A DNA stretch of 64,000 nt, taken from NCBI GenBank assembly GCA_964553795.1, contig CAZKMR010000002.1:91816-155815 (forward strand). Direction: 5' to 3'. The position numbers and the translations under genes are program-made. Positions 16,843 to 27,600 of this stretch are shown here, piece by piece; within the stretch, counting starts at the first letter, position 1; each line of letters starts with the position of its first letter. The stretch comes from JADLHS01 sp964553795 (lineage in GTDB: Bacteria; Verrucomicrobiota; Verrucomicrobiia; Limisphaerales; JADLHS01). The notes beneath the pieces are model-generated. The model had not been told where the DNA came from, did not search any database, and saw only the letters and a program-made list of their open reading frames with translations.

Positions 16843-19800
16843 ATGCATTCGCCTACACGTTGTCTTGCGGTCGTTCTGCTCCCATTCCTTCTGCTATTCA
16901 CCCCGATGCTCTCCCAAGGCGGCACGGTAATGGCGGATAATTTCAATTCCAGCACCCTGAACTCAACCACGCCCGCGCCGCCAACGAGCAGCTCCGCAGC
17001 GTATCATCTGTTCTCGTCAAAAGGTTGGAGTCCCGCGCCCACCATTGGCGCAAATGATCTCAAATTCGGTATTGCCACCACGAGCTCCGGACACATCGAG
17101 AAACACGCGCTCTTTTCGACCAGCCCCATTGCGCTGACGACTACCGGTGATTTTGTGGAACTGACGGTGACGTTTATCAACACCTCCGGACTGCTGACAC
17201 AATCGGGTCAAATGGGTTTCGGGCTCTACAACTCCGGCGGCATTGCCCCGCTCGCGGGCGGTATGAACGGAAACGCCGTCAGCGGCACGGCAGGTGTCAC
17301 CGGCGGCGCGCAAGGTTGGCAAGGTTATCTCTCCCGCATCGCTTACAACGGCGGCAGTCATCGCATCGCAGTGCGCCCGGCCCAAAGTATCACCACCGGC
17401 AACAATCAGGATCTCATCACCGAAGGCAGCGGCAGCCAAAGTTATCTCGGCAACATCAATCTCGCTTCCGTCACGTCCACCCTCACCGCTTCGGCCGGCT
17501 CGCAATTCACGCTCGCCTTCCGCATCACGCTCGCTGCCGCGAACAACTTGCAGATCGACAGCCGCCTNNNNNNNNNNNNNNNNNNNNNNNNNNNNNNNNN
17601 NNNNNNNNNNNNNNNNNNNNNNNNNNNNNNNNNNNNNNNNNNNNNNNNNNNNNNNNNNNNNNNNNNNGGCGTCGCGATTTCTCCCGCGGTGACGGTTGTT
17701 GCGACAAATGCCACCGGAGTTCCTGTGACCAACGCGCCAATCACCATTTCACTTGCCAGCGGCAGCGGATCGGCCAATGGCACGTTGACCCAGGTCACCG
17801 GCGACAACGGCATCGCTACGTTCGCAAATTTGAGCCTCAGCACTGCGGGCGCGAAACAACTCCAGGCAACAAGCGACAGCCAAACTGCTCTGAGCACGAC
17901 GTTCAACGTCACGGGAATTCCGCCCGTGGCGACTGCGTTCGCGCCGGCCAACAACGCCACCGGCATTTGCACCGACACGTTGCTGCGTCTCACGTTCGAC
18001 AAACCCGTGCGCTTGCAAAAGAGCGGCACGATTCGCATCTACAACGTCGCTTCACCCGCGATTCCCGTGGACACCATTGATCTCAACACGCTAGTCGATC
18101 ACCCCTCCAGCAGCACGGCGTCCAATGTCCAAGCCCGCGTCATCGGCGGCGAAACGTTCACCAACCATCCCGTCACGATTTCCGGCAACGTCGCGACGAT
18201 CTATCCGCACTCGGGCGTGCTCACGGGGAATCAGACTTACTACGTGCTGATGGACGGCGGCGTGTTCACCGACAACGTCGGCAACGTTTTTCCCGGCATC
18301 AACAACAGCACGACCTGGCGCTTCACCACCAAACCCACCGGACCGGCGAACAGCACCAATCTCATCGTGGCCGCCGATGGCAGTGGAGATTTTTGCACCG
18401 TGCAAGGCGCGGTGGATTTTGTTCCCAACGGCAACACCACGCCGCGACTGATCAACATTCGCAACGGATTTTATTACGAAATCGTCAACGTCAACAACCG
18501 GCACAACCTCACGTTTCGCGGCGAGAATCGCACCAACACCGTCCTCGGTTACGACAACAATTCGACGATGTACGGCACCACGCATTTCCGCATGGCGTTC
18601 AAGGTGAACGCCAATGACATCGCGCTCGATACGCTCACCATCACCAACACCACGCCCAAAGGCGGTTCGCAAGCCGAGGCGTTGATGGTGCAAACCGACC
18701 GCAAACGGTTCGTCGCTTACAATGTGACCCTCGCCAGTTATCAGGACACGATTCTGATGAACACCAGCGGCACGCAGTGTTATTTCCAGGACAGCTTGAT
18801 TCAGGGCGACGTGGATTTCATCTGGGGCGGCGGCAACGCGTTTTTCACGAACTGCGAAATCAAATCGCTCTTCGGCGGCGCCATCACCCAAGCGCGCACC
18901 GCCGCGTCGAGCAACGGCATGTCGTTTGTAAATTGTCGGCTCACGCGCAGCGGTTCGCCGACTTGCACGCTCGGCCGGTCCATCGGAAATCCCGACGGCA
19001 ACGTGGCGTTCATCAATTGCCGCATTGATTCTCACATCACTGGCTGGACCGATGCGAACGTGCGTTATTGGGAATTCGGCAACAGCAATCTGCTCGGCAC
19101 GGCAGCGGTCAGCTACAACGGCACGCAACTCGCCGCGAACAGTCCCGATTTAACCAACGCCCGCAGCGCCGTGCTCTGGCTCAATGGCTGGTCGCCGGCG
19201 TTGCTGCCAAACATTCTTTCGCACCCAACGAACCAAACTTTGTCGCCCGGCGAATCCGCCGTGCTTAGCGTCACGGCGACCGGTATTCCCTCGCCCACGT
19301 ATCAATGGCGTAAGAACGGCGCGAACATTTCCGGCGCAACCAACGCCACGTTTTTTATTAGCAGCGTGTCGCCCACGGACAGCGGCACGTATTCCGTTCT
19401 CGTCAGCACGCCCGCAGGTTCCGCGGTCAGCAGCAATGCCACGCTTACGGTTCTGACGCCGCTCGCCCCGGCGTTCCCCGGCGCGGAAGGCGCGGGCGCT
19501 TTCGCCACTGGCGGTCGTGGCGGTGATGTTTACTACGTCACCACGCTGGCGAACACTGGCACAGGCTCGCTGCGCACTGGCATCTCCGGCGCACCGGCTT
19601 CGGGGCGCACGATTTTGTTCAAGGTTTCAGGCAACATCATTCTCAGTTCCACGCTCACGATTAATCGTCCGAACATCACCATCGCTGGCCAGACCGCACC
19701 GGGCGACGGCATCTGCATTCAGAATTATTCGTTCAACATTGCCGCGAACAATGTCATCGTGCGGCATCTCCGCACGCGCCTCGGCACGAACGCGCTTCAG

Positions 19801-21477
19801 GAAACCGACGCCATGTGGATCAACGCCGGCACGAATATCATCGTGGATCATGTGTCCGCGTCCTGGTCCGTAGATGAAGTTTTATCGTCCAGCACGGACG
19901 TCGCGAATCTCACCGTGCAAAACTGTTTCATCACGGAGTCGCTGAACAATTCCATCCACAGCAAAGGCGCGCACGGTTACGGTGGACTCATTTCCGCCTC
20001 CGCCGACACCACCTACAGTTATCTGCGCAATCTCTACGCGCACAATCAGAGCCGCAACCCGCGCATCGGCAGCGACGCGCAGGCGGGCACGTTGCGCTTG
20101 GATTTTCGCAACAACGTCATTTACAACTACGGCGGCCGTGCCGGTTACACCGGCGGCACGGACGAGTCCACGGAAATGAATTACGTTGGCAACTACTGCA
20201 TTAAAGGTCCGTCCAGCACTTACAATTACATTCTCCAAGGCGGCGGCAGCACCACGCACGTTTATCAAAATGGCAACTTCATTGACCTGAATCGCAACGG
20301 CCTGCTCGACGGCACGGATACCGGTTGGGCCATGTTCAGCGAATCCTACACGCCGTTCGCCACGCCCTTCGTCGTGCCTGCCGCCACGACCGAGTCTGCT
20401 CCCGTTGCGTATCAACGCGTGGTCGCATTGTCCGGCGCGATGCCGTGGCGGCGCGACAGCACCGATCAACGCGTCGCCAGCACCGTGCGTCAGCAGAACG
20501 GGATGATCATTGACGCGGTCGCGCAGGTTGGCACGTGGCCGACACTCGTGGCTGAACCCGCGCCCACTGATAACGACAACGATGGCATGCCGGATTTCTG
20601 GGAACTCGCGCTGGGATTGAATCCGCTGAACGCGACAGATCGCAACCTGACCAACGCGCTGACCGGCTACACGCGCTTGGAAGAATATTTGAACTGGCGC
20701 GCCGACGCGCACGCGCTCTGCGACCGAAATGGATTTGTGGACGTCAACCTCCGCACCGCCACCGGTGGCGCAACCAATCTCACTTACGCCGTCGCGAATG
20801 AGCTGAATGGCACCGTGACGTTGCTCGCCGACGGTTACACTGCACGCTTTGTTGCCGCCGCCAACACCAACGGCATCGCGAACTTCACGTTCACCGCCAC
20901 CGGCAACGGCACGACCTTCGGCCCGATTCCCTACGGCATCCTCATCAGCACCACCAATGCGCCGGTCGTAAACACTCCGCCCACGTTGCAACCGATTCCG
21001 AATCAAACCGTCATCGCCGGCACGACCGTGAACTTCACCAACATTGCCTCCGATACCGATGTGCCCGCGCAAACGCTCACGTTCAATCTGGAGAACGCTC
21101 CCGCCGGCGCGACCGTGAATGCCAGTTCCGGCGTTTTCAACTGGCGCCCGCTCATCGCGCAAAGCAACAGCACCAACACGATGAGCATCATCGCCACCGA
21201 CAACGGTTCACCCGCGCTGAGTGCGACGCAAAATTTCACCCTCACCGTGCTGCGCCCCGTCGAACCGAGCCTGCAATCTGTGTCGCTCTCCGGCAGCGCG
21301 CTGCAATTCCAGATCGCGGGTGACGCCGGTCCGGATTACACCGTGCAAGCTTCCACGAATCTGGTGAATTGGACTCCGCTCCTGATCACGAATCCCCCCG
21401 TGCTACCGTTCTCCTGGAGCGACCCGAACACGACGAATTACCCGCTGCGCTTCTATCGCGTGCTGCTTGGGCCGTAA
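16843..21477 (+). CDS. Pectin methylesterase (CE8) / pectate lyase (PL1) fusion, multidomain
   Basis: A single open frame of at least 1544 codons including a 100-N gap of unknown true length. Order: signal peptide (VVLLPFLLLFTPMLSQG), N-terminal beta-sandwich, gap, bacterial Ig-like domain (about 280-360), SbsA-type Ig domain (about 365-495), CE8 domain (about 505-790) with SYQDTILMN, QGDVDFIWGGG (catalytic Asp pair) and CTLGRS (usual LGRPW), immunoglobulin-like domain (about 790-870), PL1-type beta-helix (about 875-1165) starting FPGAEGAGAFATGGRGG, a calcium-binding-like DNDNDGMPDFW segment (about 1242), two more beta-sandwiches and a FYRVLLGP tail. One polypeptide would remove methyl esters and cleave the exposed polygalacturonate. 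CE8 and PL1 are confident; the catalytic Arg context is altered. Confidence 0.88.
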   Translation: MHSPTRCLAVVLLPFLLLFTPMLSQGGTVMADNFNSSTLNSTTPAPPTSSSAAYHLFSSKGWSPAPTIGANDLKFGIATTSSGHIEKHALFSTSPIALTTTGDFVELTVTFINTSGLLTQSGQMGFGLYNSGGIAPLAGGMNGNAVSGTAGVTGGAQGWQGYLSRIAYNGGSHRIAVRPAQSITTGNNQDLITEGSGSQSYLGNINLASVTSTLTASAGSQFTLAFRITLAAANNLQIDSRXXXXXXXXXXXXXXXXXXXXXXXXXXXXXXXXXXGVAISPAVTVVATNATGVPVTNAPITISLASGSGSANGTLTQVTGDNGIATFANLSLSTAGAKQLQATSDSQTALSTTFNVTGIPPVATAFAPANNATGICTDTLLRLTFDKPVRLQKSGTIRIYNVASPAIPVDTIDLNTLVDHPSSSTASNVQARVIGGETFTNHPVTISGNVATIYPHSGVLTGNQTYYVLMDGGVFTDNVGNVFPGINNSTTWRFTTKPTGPANSTNLIVAADGSGDFCTVQGAVDFVPNGNTTPRLINIRNGFYYEIVNVNNRHNLTFRGENRTNTVLGYDNNSTMYGTTHFRMAFKVNANDIALDTLTITNTTPKGGSQAEALMVQTDRKRFVAYNVTLASYQDTILMNTSGTQCYFQDSLIQGDVDFIWGGGNAFFTNCEIKSLFGGAITQARTAASSNGMSFVNCRLTRSGSPTCTLGRSIGNPDGNVAFINCRIDSHITGWTDANVRYWEFGNSNLLGTAAVSYNGTQLAANSPDLTNARSAVLWLNGWSPALLPNILSHPTNQTLSPGESAVLSVTATGIPSPTYQWRKNGANISGATNATFFISSVSPTDSGTYSVLVSTPAGSAVSSNATLTVLTPLAPAFPGAEGAGAFATGGRGGDVYYVTTLANTGTGSLRTGISGAPASGRTILFKVSGNIILSSTLTINRPNITIAGQTAPGDGICIQNYSFNIAANNVIVRHLRTRLGTNALQETDAMWINAGTNIIVDHVSASWSVDEVLSSSTDVANLTVQNCFITESLNNSIHSKGAHGYGGLISASADTTYSYLRNLYAHNQSRNPRIGSDAQAGTLRLDFRNNVIYNYGGRAGYTGGTDESTEMNYVGNYCIKGPSSTYNYILQGGGSTTHVYQNGNFIDLNRNGLLDGTDTGWAMFSESYTPFATPFVVPAATTESAPVAYQRVVALSGAMPWRRDSTDQRVASTVRQQNGMIIDAVAQVGTWPTLVAEPAPTDNDNDGMPDFWELALGLNPLNATDRNLTNALTGYTRLEEYLNWRADAHALCDRNGFVDVNLRTATGGATNLTYAVANELNGTVTLLADGYTARFVAAANTNGIANFTFTATGNGTTFGPIPYGILISTTNAPVVNTPPTLQPIPNQTVIAGTTVNFTNIASDTDVPAQTLTFNLENAPAGATVNASSGVFNWRPLIAQSNSTNTMSIIATDNGSPALSATQNFTLTVLRPVEPSLQSVSLSGSALQFQIAGDAGPDYTVQASTNLVNWTPLLITNPPVLPFSWSDPNTTNYPLRFYRVLLGP
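17568..17667. other. Assembly gap (100 N), true size unknown
   Basis: No shared sequence flanks this gap, unlike the two others. The reading frame is open on both sides in the same register, but as the Ns are a placeholder the real length and frame are uncertain. Confidence 0.9.
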
Positions 21478-21582
21478 GTGAACGGGACGCAGCACTGAAA
21501 CGAACGCGCGAGATCCTTAAATACTGAGATTCGCCCAAACCTTTGCTTGGATGTTCCGCTTTGCTGCGTAATTATTTCAGCA

Positions 21583-23079
21583 ATGAAACAACTTACGCGC
21601 CTTTTCATTTTCGTCTGCCTCGCGACGGCTAGCTCTATCGGCGCTCCGCTGGTCATTCCGCTTTGGCCCGAGGGCGTACCGGGATTCAAAGCCGACGCGC
21701 CGCCGGAAACGGAAATTGACGGGCGCTTTACTAACGTCCATCACGCCACGCTCACGGTGTATGCGCCCGAGCCGGCGAAGTCCACGGGCGTGGCGTTCAT
21801 TGTTTCGCCGGGCGGCGGTTACGTGCGGGTCAGTGATGGCGCGGGCGATGCGCGTTGGTTGGTGGAACGCGGCATCACGGCGTTCGTGCTGAAATATCGG
21901 CTCAACAACTACGGACATCCCGCGCCGTTGCAGGACATTTTGCGCGCGGTGCGAATCGTCCGGTCGCGCGCGGTGGAATTTGGCATTCGCGAAGATCGTA
22001 TCGGCGTAGTCGGCGGGTCGGCGGGCGGACATCTTTCCGCGTGCGCGGCCACGCTGTGGGATTCGCCGCACGGCAAAATGGGCGACGCGCTTGACCGCGT
22101 CAGCGCGCGACCCAACCTCGCCGCATTGGTTTATCCGGTGGTGACGATGGAAGACCCGTTTGTGCACAAAGGTTCGCGGCGCGCGTTGTTCGGCACGAAT
22201 CCGACGCCGGAACAAATCCAATTGCTCTCGTTGGAAAAACAGGTGCGCAGCAACTCTCCACCTTTCTTCATCGTGGCGACGATGGCGGATAAATCTGTTC
22301 CTGTGGAAAACTCGCTCCGGCTTTATCAAGCGTTGCGTGATGTCGGTGTGCCCGCCGAACTCCATGCCTACTCCGCCGGCTCGCACGGCAACAGTCTCGA
22401 CCCGCAATACGGCCCGACTGCGAAATGGCGCGAGCGGTTCGAGGAATGGTTGCGCTTTCACAAATGGCTGGCGACGGACTATCCAAATTTCGAGCGGTGG
22501 GAGAAAGAAATTGCCGCCATGGAAGCCACCGAGAAAACCAATGCGCCCCCGAAGAACGGTGTGCTGTTCCTCGGTTCGTCCACGATTCGCTTGTGGAAAT
22601 CGCTCGCGACCGATTTCCCGAACGTGCCGATCGTCAATCGCGGTTTCGGCGGCTCGGAGATTGCCGACTCCACGCACTTCGCCGAGCGACTGGTTTTTCC
22701 TTACGCGCCGAAACAGGTTATTTTCCGCGCCGGTGGCAATGATTTACAGGTGGGCAAAACACCCGAAGCAGTGCTTGCCGATTTCAAAGCGTTCGTCGCC
22801 AAAGTGCATTCGCGCTTACCGGAAACTGAAATCGTATTCATGGCCTGGAACAACAGTCCATCGCGGTGGTCTTCCGCCAAACGGGAAAATGCACTCAACG
22901 ATTTGATCGCCGCTTATGCGAAAACTGAGCCTCGGGTGAAACACCTCGATGTGGCGGATGTTTTGCGCGATGCCAAGGGCGAGCCACGTCCAGAGTTGTT
23001 TGTCAGCGACCGACTGCATTTCAACGCGGACGGTTACAAGCTGATCGCCGAACGCGTGCGCCCGGTGTTGCTGAGATGA
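21583..23079 (+). CDS. Two-domain secreted esterase: alpha/beta-hydrolase plus SGNH hydrolase
   Basis: 498 residues from the ATG at 21583, which opens a signal peptide (LTRLFIFVCLATASSIGAP). N-terminal domain (about 20-300) is an acetyl-esterase-like alpha/beta-hydrolase: oxyanion segment VSPGGGYV, nucleophile Ser in GVVGGSAGGH, and His in AGSHGNSLD. C-terminal domain (about 325-495) is an SGNH/GDSL-type esterase: block I FLGSSTIRLW (Ser), block II Gly in NRGFGGSEI, block III RAGGNDL (Asn) and block V Asp-His in DRLHFNADGY. Two unrelated deacetylase folds in one chain next to a pectin methylesterase suggest removal of acetyl groups from pectin or xylan; the precise substrate is inferred. Confidence 0.88.
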   Translation: MKQLTRLFIFVCLATASSIGAPLVIPLWPEGVPGFKADAPPETEIDGRFTNVHHATLTVYAPEPAKSTGVAFIVSPGGGYVRVSDGAGDARWLVERGITAFVLKYRLNNYGHPAPLQDILRAVRIVRSRAVEFGIREDRIGVVGGSAGGHLSACAATLWDSPHGKMGDALDRVSARPNLAALVYPVVTMEDPFVHKGSRRALFGTNPTPEQIQLLSLEKQVRSNSPPFFIVATMADKSVPVENSLRLYQALRDVGVPAELHAYSAGSHGNSLDPQYGPTAKWRERFEEWLRFHKWLATDYPNFERWEKEIAAMEATEKTNAPPKNGVLFLGSSTIRLWKSLATDFPNVPIVNRGFGGSEIADSTHFAERLVFPYAPKQVIFRAGGNDLQVGKTPEAVLADFKAFVAKVHSRLPETEIVFMAWNNSPSRWSSAKRENALNDLIAAYAKTEPRVKHLDVADVLRDAKGEPRPELFVSDRLHFNADGYKLIAERVRPVLLR

Positions 23080-23157
23080 GATGCCGCGTTTGAAACTGAT
23101 TCCATTCCCAATGCCGGTTTTGCCTCACCTATTCTGCATTCCAATCTCTCACGTTGC

Positions 23158-23601
23158 ATGAACACTCCCTCACGCACGCCCGGCATCTGCCGGATTGATC
23201 AGCCGCTCAAGTACAACCACGGCTATTTCGTGCGCTTGCAGCGCAAAGGAAAAATCCACACCGCCTTTTTCGCAGACAAGCAACTGGGCGGACGCAAAAA
23301 GGCATACGCCGCCGCGCAACGCCATTACCGCGAGCTGCGCTCAAAAATGGGGGAATCCAAAATGACTCCCCGGCGGTTCTGGGCCGAAGTACGCCGTCGG
23401 AAGGGGCGCTCCGGCATTCATGGCGTGCAGAAAATTGTCAATCGGCGCAGTGGCAAACCTGTCACCGTTTGGAAAGCGACCTGGAGTCCGCAGCCGTATG
23501 TGGTCCGCAGGAAGCAGTTTTCGGTTCGAAAGCACGGCGCGAGAAAGGCAAAACTTCTCGCCATCCGCGCCCGGCGCGCTGGCTTGCGGAGTTTAAAGTG
23601 A
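23158..23601 (+). CDS. AP2/ERF-like DNA-binding domain protein
   Basis: 147 residues, very basic (many Arg/Lys), no signal peptide. Two units look like AP2 three-stranded sheet plus helix: residues about 8-62 (GICRID..., GYFVRLQRKGKIHTAFFADK, GGRKKAYAAAQRHYREL) and about 83-145 (SGIHGVQKIV, WKATWSPQ, RRKQFSVRKHGARKAKLLAI). Bacterial AP2 domains usually occur in homing endonucleases and integrases; here there is no HNH or recombinase domain, so this is a stand-alone form. It could be a transcription factor or a remnant of mobile DNA. No operon partner is evident. Confidence 0.6.
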   Translation: MNTPSRTPGICRIDQPLKYNHGYFVRLQRKGKIHTAFFADKQLGGRKKAYAAAQRHYRELRSKMGESKMTPRRFWAEVRRRKGRSGIHGVQKIVNRRSGKPVTVWKATWSPQPYVVRRKQFSVRKHGARKAKLLAIRARRAGLRSLK

Positions 23602-23743
23602 ACGCCGGAGTTGATACTGTTCTGTGGCCATTGTCCCCAATTTGAAATGCTGTTCTTCAGCGACACATGAGTAGTCACTCCATCGCATTGTCCGTGCAAA
23701 CTTTTGCACTTTACACACTTGGTGATTTGATTAGCGTGCCTCC

Positions 23744-24136
23744 ATGCGAACACTTTTTGCGATCTGCTGCGCAATGCTGTTTTTCTTTATTGGTTGCAGC
23801 ATACCCAATCCTAGAGCCAACTCCATTGAACGAAACAGCAATTATACCCATGGAAGCGTCCAGTTGAGTTTGAAGAATGGGGTCACAACTCAAGCTGAGG
23901 TTCTTGAAAAGTTTGGCGCACCAAATATCGCCACAGTTGATGCACAAGGACGCGAGGTTTGGACTTATCAAAAGCACGCAACAGTTTCCAGACAGGCTGG
24001 AGGTTATGCAACCATCCTCATCGCAGGCGGTGGCACGAGTGGATTCGAACAGTCTTCCAAAACTATGACACTAATTATCAAGTTCAACTCTGATAAGGTC
24101 GTTTCTGACTTTAATAGCATGTATACCAGTTTTTGA
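23744..24136 (+). CDS. Small lipoprotein, SmpA/OmlA-like
   Basis: 130 residues with a lipobox signal (MLFFFIGCS, lipidated Cys about 18). After it comes the pattern of SmpA/BamE-type domains: ISL-like LSLKNGVTTQAEVLEKFGAPNIATVDAQG and REVWTYQKH, ending in strands with FNSDKVVSDF. These motifs predict an outer-membrane-anchored small alpha/beta protein. Eight bases separate it from the next lipoprotein gene, so they are probably co-transcribed. A role in outer membrane assembly is not assured. Confidence 0.65.
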   Translation: MRTLFAICCAMLFFFIGCSIPNPRANSIERNSNYTHGSVQLSLKNGVTTQAEVLEKFGAPNIATVDAQGREVWTYQKHATVSRQAGGYATILIAGGGTSGFEQSSKTMTLIIKFNSDKVVSDFNSMYTSF

Positions 24137-24143
24137 GAGTGAT

Positions 24144-24611
24144 ATGAAAATTGCGAAGATTTTGCTTCTTGCTGCATTGGTTGCAACTGTGTCTGGATGT
24201 GTTTCTGGCGGTGCGTCCAAAAAAAGCTCACTAGAACTACAAGCGTTTCAGCGGAAAGAATTCGACACCACAAAGAGGATTGCTTTCGCTTCAACACTCT
24301 CCGTGTTTCAAGACCTCGGATATATCATCAAAGCCGCGGACTTGGAAACCGGCCTGATCACTGCCTCAAGCCCGACAAAACACACGGCATTTTGGGGCAG
24401 TCATATGAGCAACACCGACGCCAGCGCGTTCATAGAAGAGTTTGGAACTGGTCGCACGTTCGTCAGAGTCAATTTCGTTCAGATCAACGAGTCATCATCG
24501 GGTTATGGCATGAAATCAAAGAGTGACAAACCAATCCAAGATCCAAATGTGTACGAAACGTGCTTTCAAAAAATTCAAGAGGCCATTTTCATTCGGAGCA
24601 ACACGCAATAA
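24144..24611 (+). CDS. Lipoprotein of unknown function
   Basis: 155 residues with lipobox VATVSGCVSG. The mature part contains RKEFDTTKRIAFASTLSVFQDLGYIIKAADLETGLITASS, a pattern found in conserved bacterial lipoproteins of unknown role that occur next to similar small lipoproteins. It follows the SmpA-like gene by eight bases. No catalytic motif is visible. Confidence 0.65.
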   Translation: MKIAKILLLAALVATVSGCVSGGASKKSSLELQAFQRKEFDTTKRIAFASTLSVFQDLGYIIKAADLETGLITASSPTKHTAFWGSHMSNTDASAFIEEFGTGRTFVRVNFVQINESSSGYGMKSKSDKPIQDPNVYETCFQKIQEAIFIRSNTQ

Positions 24612-24663
24612 CAATCTGCCCTTGAAGAGAGAGATTTACACGAGTTGAGTCTGCCATTGAGAA

Positions 24664-24689
24664 GAATTGAATCCAAACTCCTTCAATTC
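24664..24689. terminator. Inverted repeat between convergent genes
   Basis: GAATTGAA-N10-TTCAATTC, a perfect 8-bp stem at the convergent ends of the lipoprotein gene (plus) and the metzincin gene (minus). It may act as a bidirectional terminator, although it is AT-rich and lacks a clear U-tract. Confidence 0.35.
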
Positions 24690-27600
24690 CCGCTCACGCG
24701 ATAGAACGTCGCGGCGTTGCTGGGAGTAATGAGCAAAGACGTTTGCGTGGTCGGCGCGCCCAGCGGCGTCCAGACATCGGTGGTGAGATTGGTTCGCATC
24801 TCCACCTGGTACGGCGGCGTGCCACCGGTCCAACTCAACAACAGATCGTTGCCTTGCGGCTCGAGACTCGCCTGCAAAGGCACGGGCGACACCACCCGCA
24901 CGAACAGAGTGGCGCTGTCGGCCAAACCGCCGGAGTCGGTCACACTCAACACCACAGTGTTTGTGCCGACATCGCCGCCGGCCGGGGTACCGGAAACAGT
25001 GCCGTTGGCGGCCACGGAAAGCCACGCGGGGCCGCTGACTTTGGCGAAGTTCAACGACTCAATCGGATTCAAATCCGTGACGTTGGTCGCGATGTTGACG
25101 TTGAGTGATTGCCCCGCCAACACGTCCGGCAAACTGAAGGGATCCTCGTTGAAGACCGGGCTGGCGTTCACGTAGATGTTCAACGTCGCAACGTTGGAAA
25201 GCCCGGCGGCATCGCGCGCACTCACTACGAATAAGTTCGTGTTGGCGTTGCCGTTGGCCGGCGTACCGGACAATGCGCCGTTCGATCCCACCGTCAACCA
25301 ACTCGGGCCACTGACTTTGGCGAAGGTAATCGCGTCGCCATTCGGTTCGGTCGCGTCCGTATTGATGGCGGAGAAGTAGGCCTGCCCCGCGTTGGCGTTG
25401 GGCTTGGTGATGGGATTGTTCACGAATTCGGGCGCGCGATTACTGGCGGCCTGATAGTGCGCGAGAATTTGCCCGGCGGACAAGGCGTAGTTGTAAATCG
25501 CCACATCCTGCATGAAACCGTTCCATTGGTTGTTATACGCGCCGGTGCCGCTCTGGCGCGAACCGATGGTCATTGCATTCGCGCTGCGCAACAGGCCGCG
25601 ATAATTCTCCGTGGGGAAGTCTGAATTGCTGGCGTTCAAAACGCCGTTGACGTAGAGCAACACCTGTCCCGCCGGGCGATTGAGCACGCCCACGACATGT
25701 TGCCATTGATTGTTGGGCACGATGTTACCGGTCGCGAGCACGGCATTGCCATCGTCTTTGCGCACAAAGAAACGAAACGCCCGGCCCGGTCCGCCGCAAT
25801 CGAGATTGATCTGTTCCCCACCCGCGCCCGTGCCCTTGGTAATCAAGCCGGCATCCGATCCTGGCACGCCACCGCGCACCCAACATTCCACCGTCAGGCT
25901 TTGATTCGCCGCGCTGCCGAAATCAATGGGGATGCTGCCGACGTAACTGTTCTGACTGGGCCCAAACCGCGCCGAGGTGTGCGTATCGAGCAGGTTGTAA
26001 CCGGGCTGACCGAGTTGGGTGCTGTTGTAAATTCCGTTGCGCCCGCCGACGCAATCAAACGCCGTGGTGCCGCTGGTTTCGTCGAGGCGGAAATAACTGA
26101 GCGGGTTGTCCGCCAGCACCAGTTGCGCGTAAGGATAATTCGGCGGCACCACCGTCAATGCCGCGGAACTGCTCAAAGCGCTGCCGTACAGATTGCTCAC
26201 CAGCACCGAATAACTCGCGGCACTGTTGCTCTGCACATTGACCAGATTGAGCGTCGCGGCATTCGCACCCGGGATTGGCAGGCCGTTGCTGCGCCAATAG
26301 TAACCGACCGGCAAGGCGGCATTGACGCCCACGGAGTAACTGATGCTTTCGCCGATGGCGCGGCGGGAGGCGGCCGGCGTGGGTTGCTGCACAATTTGCG
26401 GCGCGCGATACACCGTCAATGTGGCCGCTTCGCTCGTCGTTGCACTGACGTTGTTGGTGACGATCACGTAGTAGTTCCCCGCGTGACTGAGTTGAATGGA
26501 GGTCAGAACCAAATTGGAACTGGTCGCCCCGACCACCGGGGTACCGCTGCCGGGATTGCCGCGATACCATTGATAACTCAGGGGTGGCGCGCCCATTGCC
26601 ACCACGTTGAATGTCACCGGCGCCGTGGGAATGTTGTTCGTCGTCGAGGCCGGTTGTTGCGCGATGGCGACCGCGGCCGGCATCGCTTGACCGCTGAGGC
26701 CCAGGATCGCCGTGGTCCGCGAACCACCGGCCGGCGGATTTGTGAAGGACACGGAACTGATCGTTTTGTTCAGGCCCAACGCCGCCAAGTCTATGGTGGT
26801 TTGATAAAGGTTCGGATTGTTCCAACCGGGATTCTCCGTATTGAACGTCGCCTGCCCCAACCGCACGCGCCCGAATCCTTGCAAAGCCACGTTTGCCGTC
26901 GTGCCATACCAATCCTGCGCGTTAAGGTTGAACACGGGACTCTTTGTGCCATCGCTAAAGTTCAACACCAACGAGCCCACGCCGCCGCCATTCGCTGAAG
27001 AGGCGAGAATCGCCAGCTTGTTCAACGCTTGTGGGGAGGCCAATGCGAGCGTGCCGGAGGCCGGATAAATATTACCCAGCATCAGCGCATTCGGGGCGCC
27101 ATACGGGCCGACTTCAAAGATTGATCCGTCCACTTGACTGCGCACCTGTCGGTCGGACGGGAATCCCTGCAAACCTTGATTCGGATTGCCGATTTGCGCG
27201 TTGCCATTCAGGCCCTCCTGATAAAACGCAAAATTATTTGGCACATCGAATCCCGTCGCTTGTGGCGCGGCGGTGGTTGCATCGTAGGGCACAATGATGC
27301 CCGCGTTGAAGCCGTTTACGGCGAGCGGATAACTGCCTTCGCGATCCAGCAGGTTGACCACGACGCGCCGGTTCAGTTCGTTCAAACCCGGATTGTCGAG
27401 ATTGAGAATGTTGACGAACAGTTCGAATCCGACGAAAAACACGGAGTTGGACGCGCGCTGGTCGTAATTCAGCAACGCATTATTCGCCACACTCAACACG
27501 CCGCTGTTGTTGATCGCAAAGGTGTTGCCGGTGTTTCCGGACGCGAAGGAATAGGCCAGGTTGCCCGGCGCGTTGGCCGGGACTACGCCCACCACTGTGC

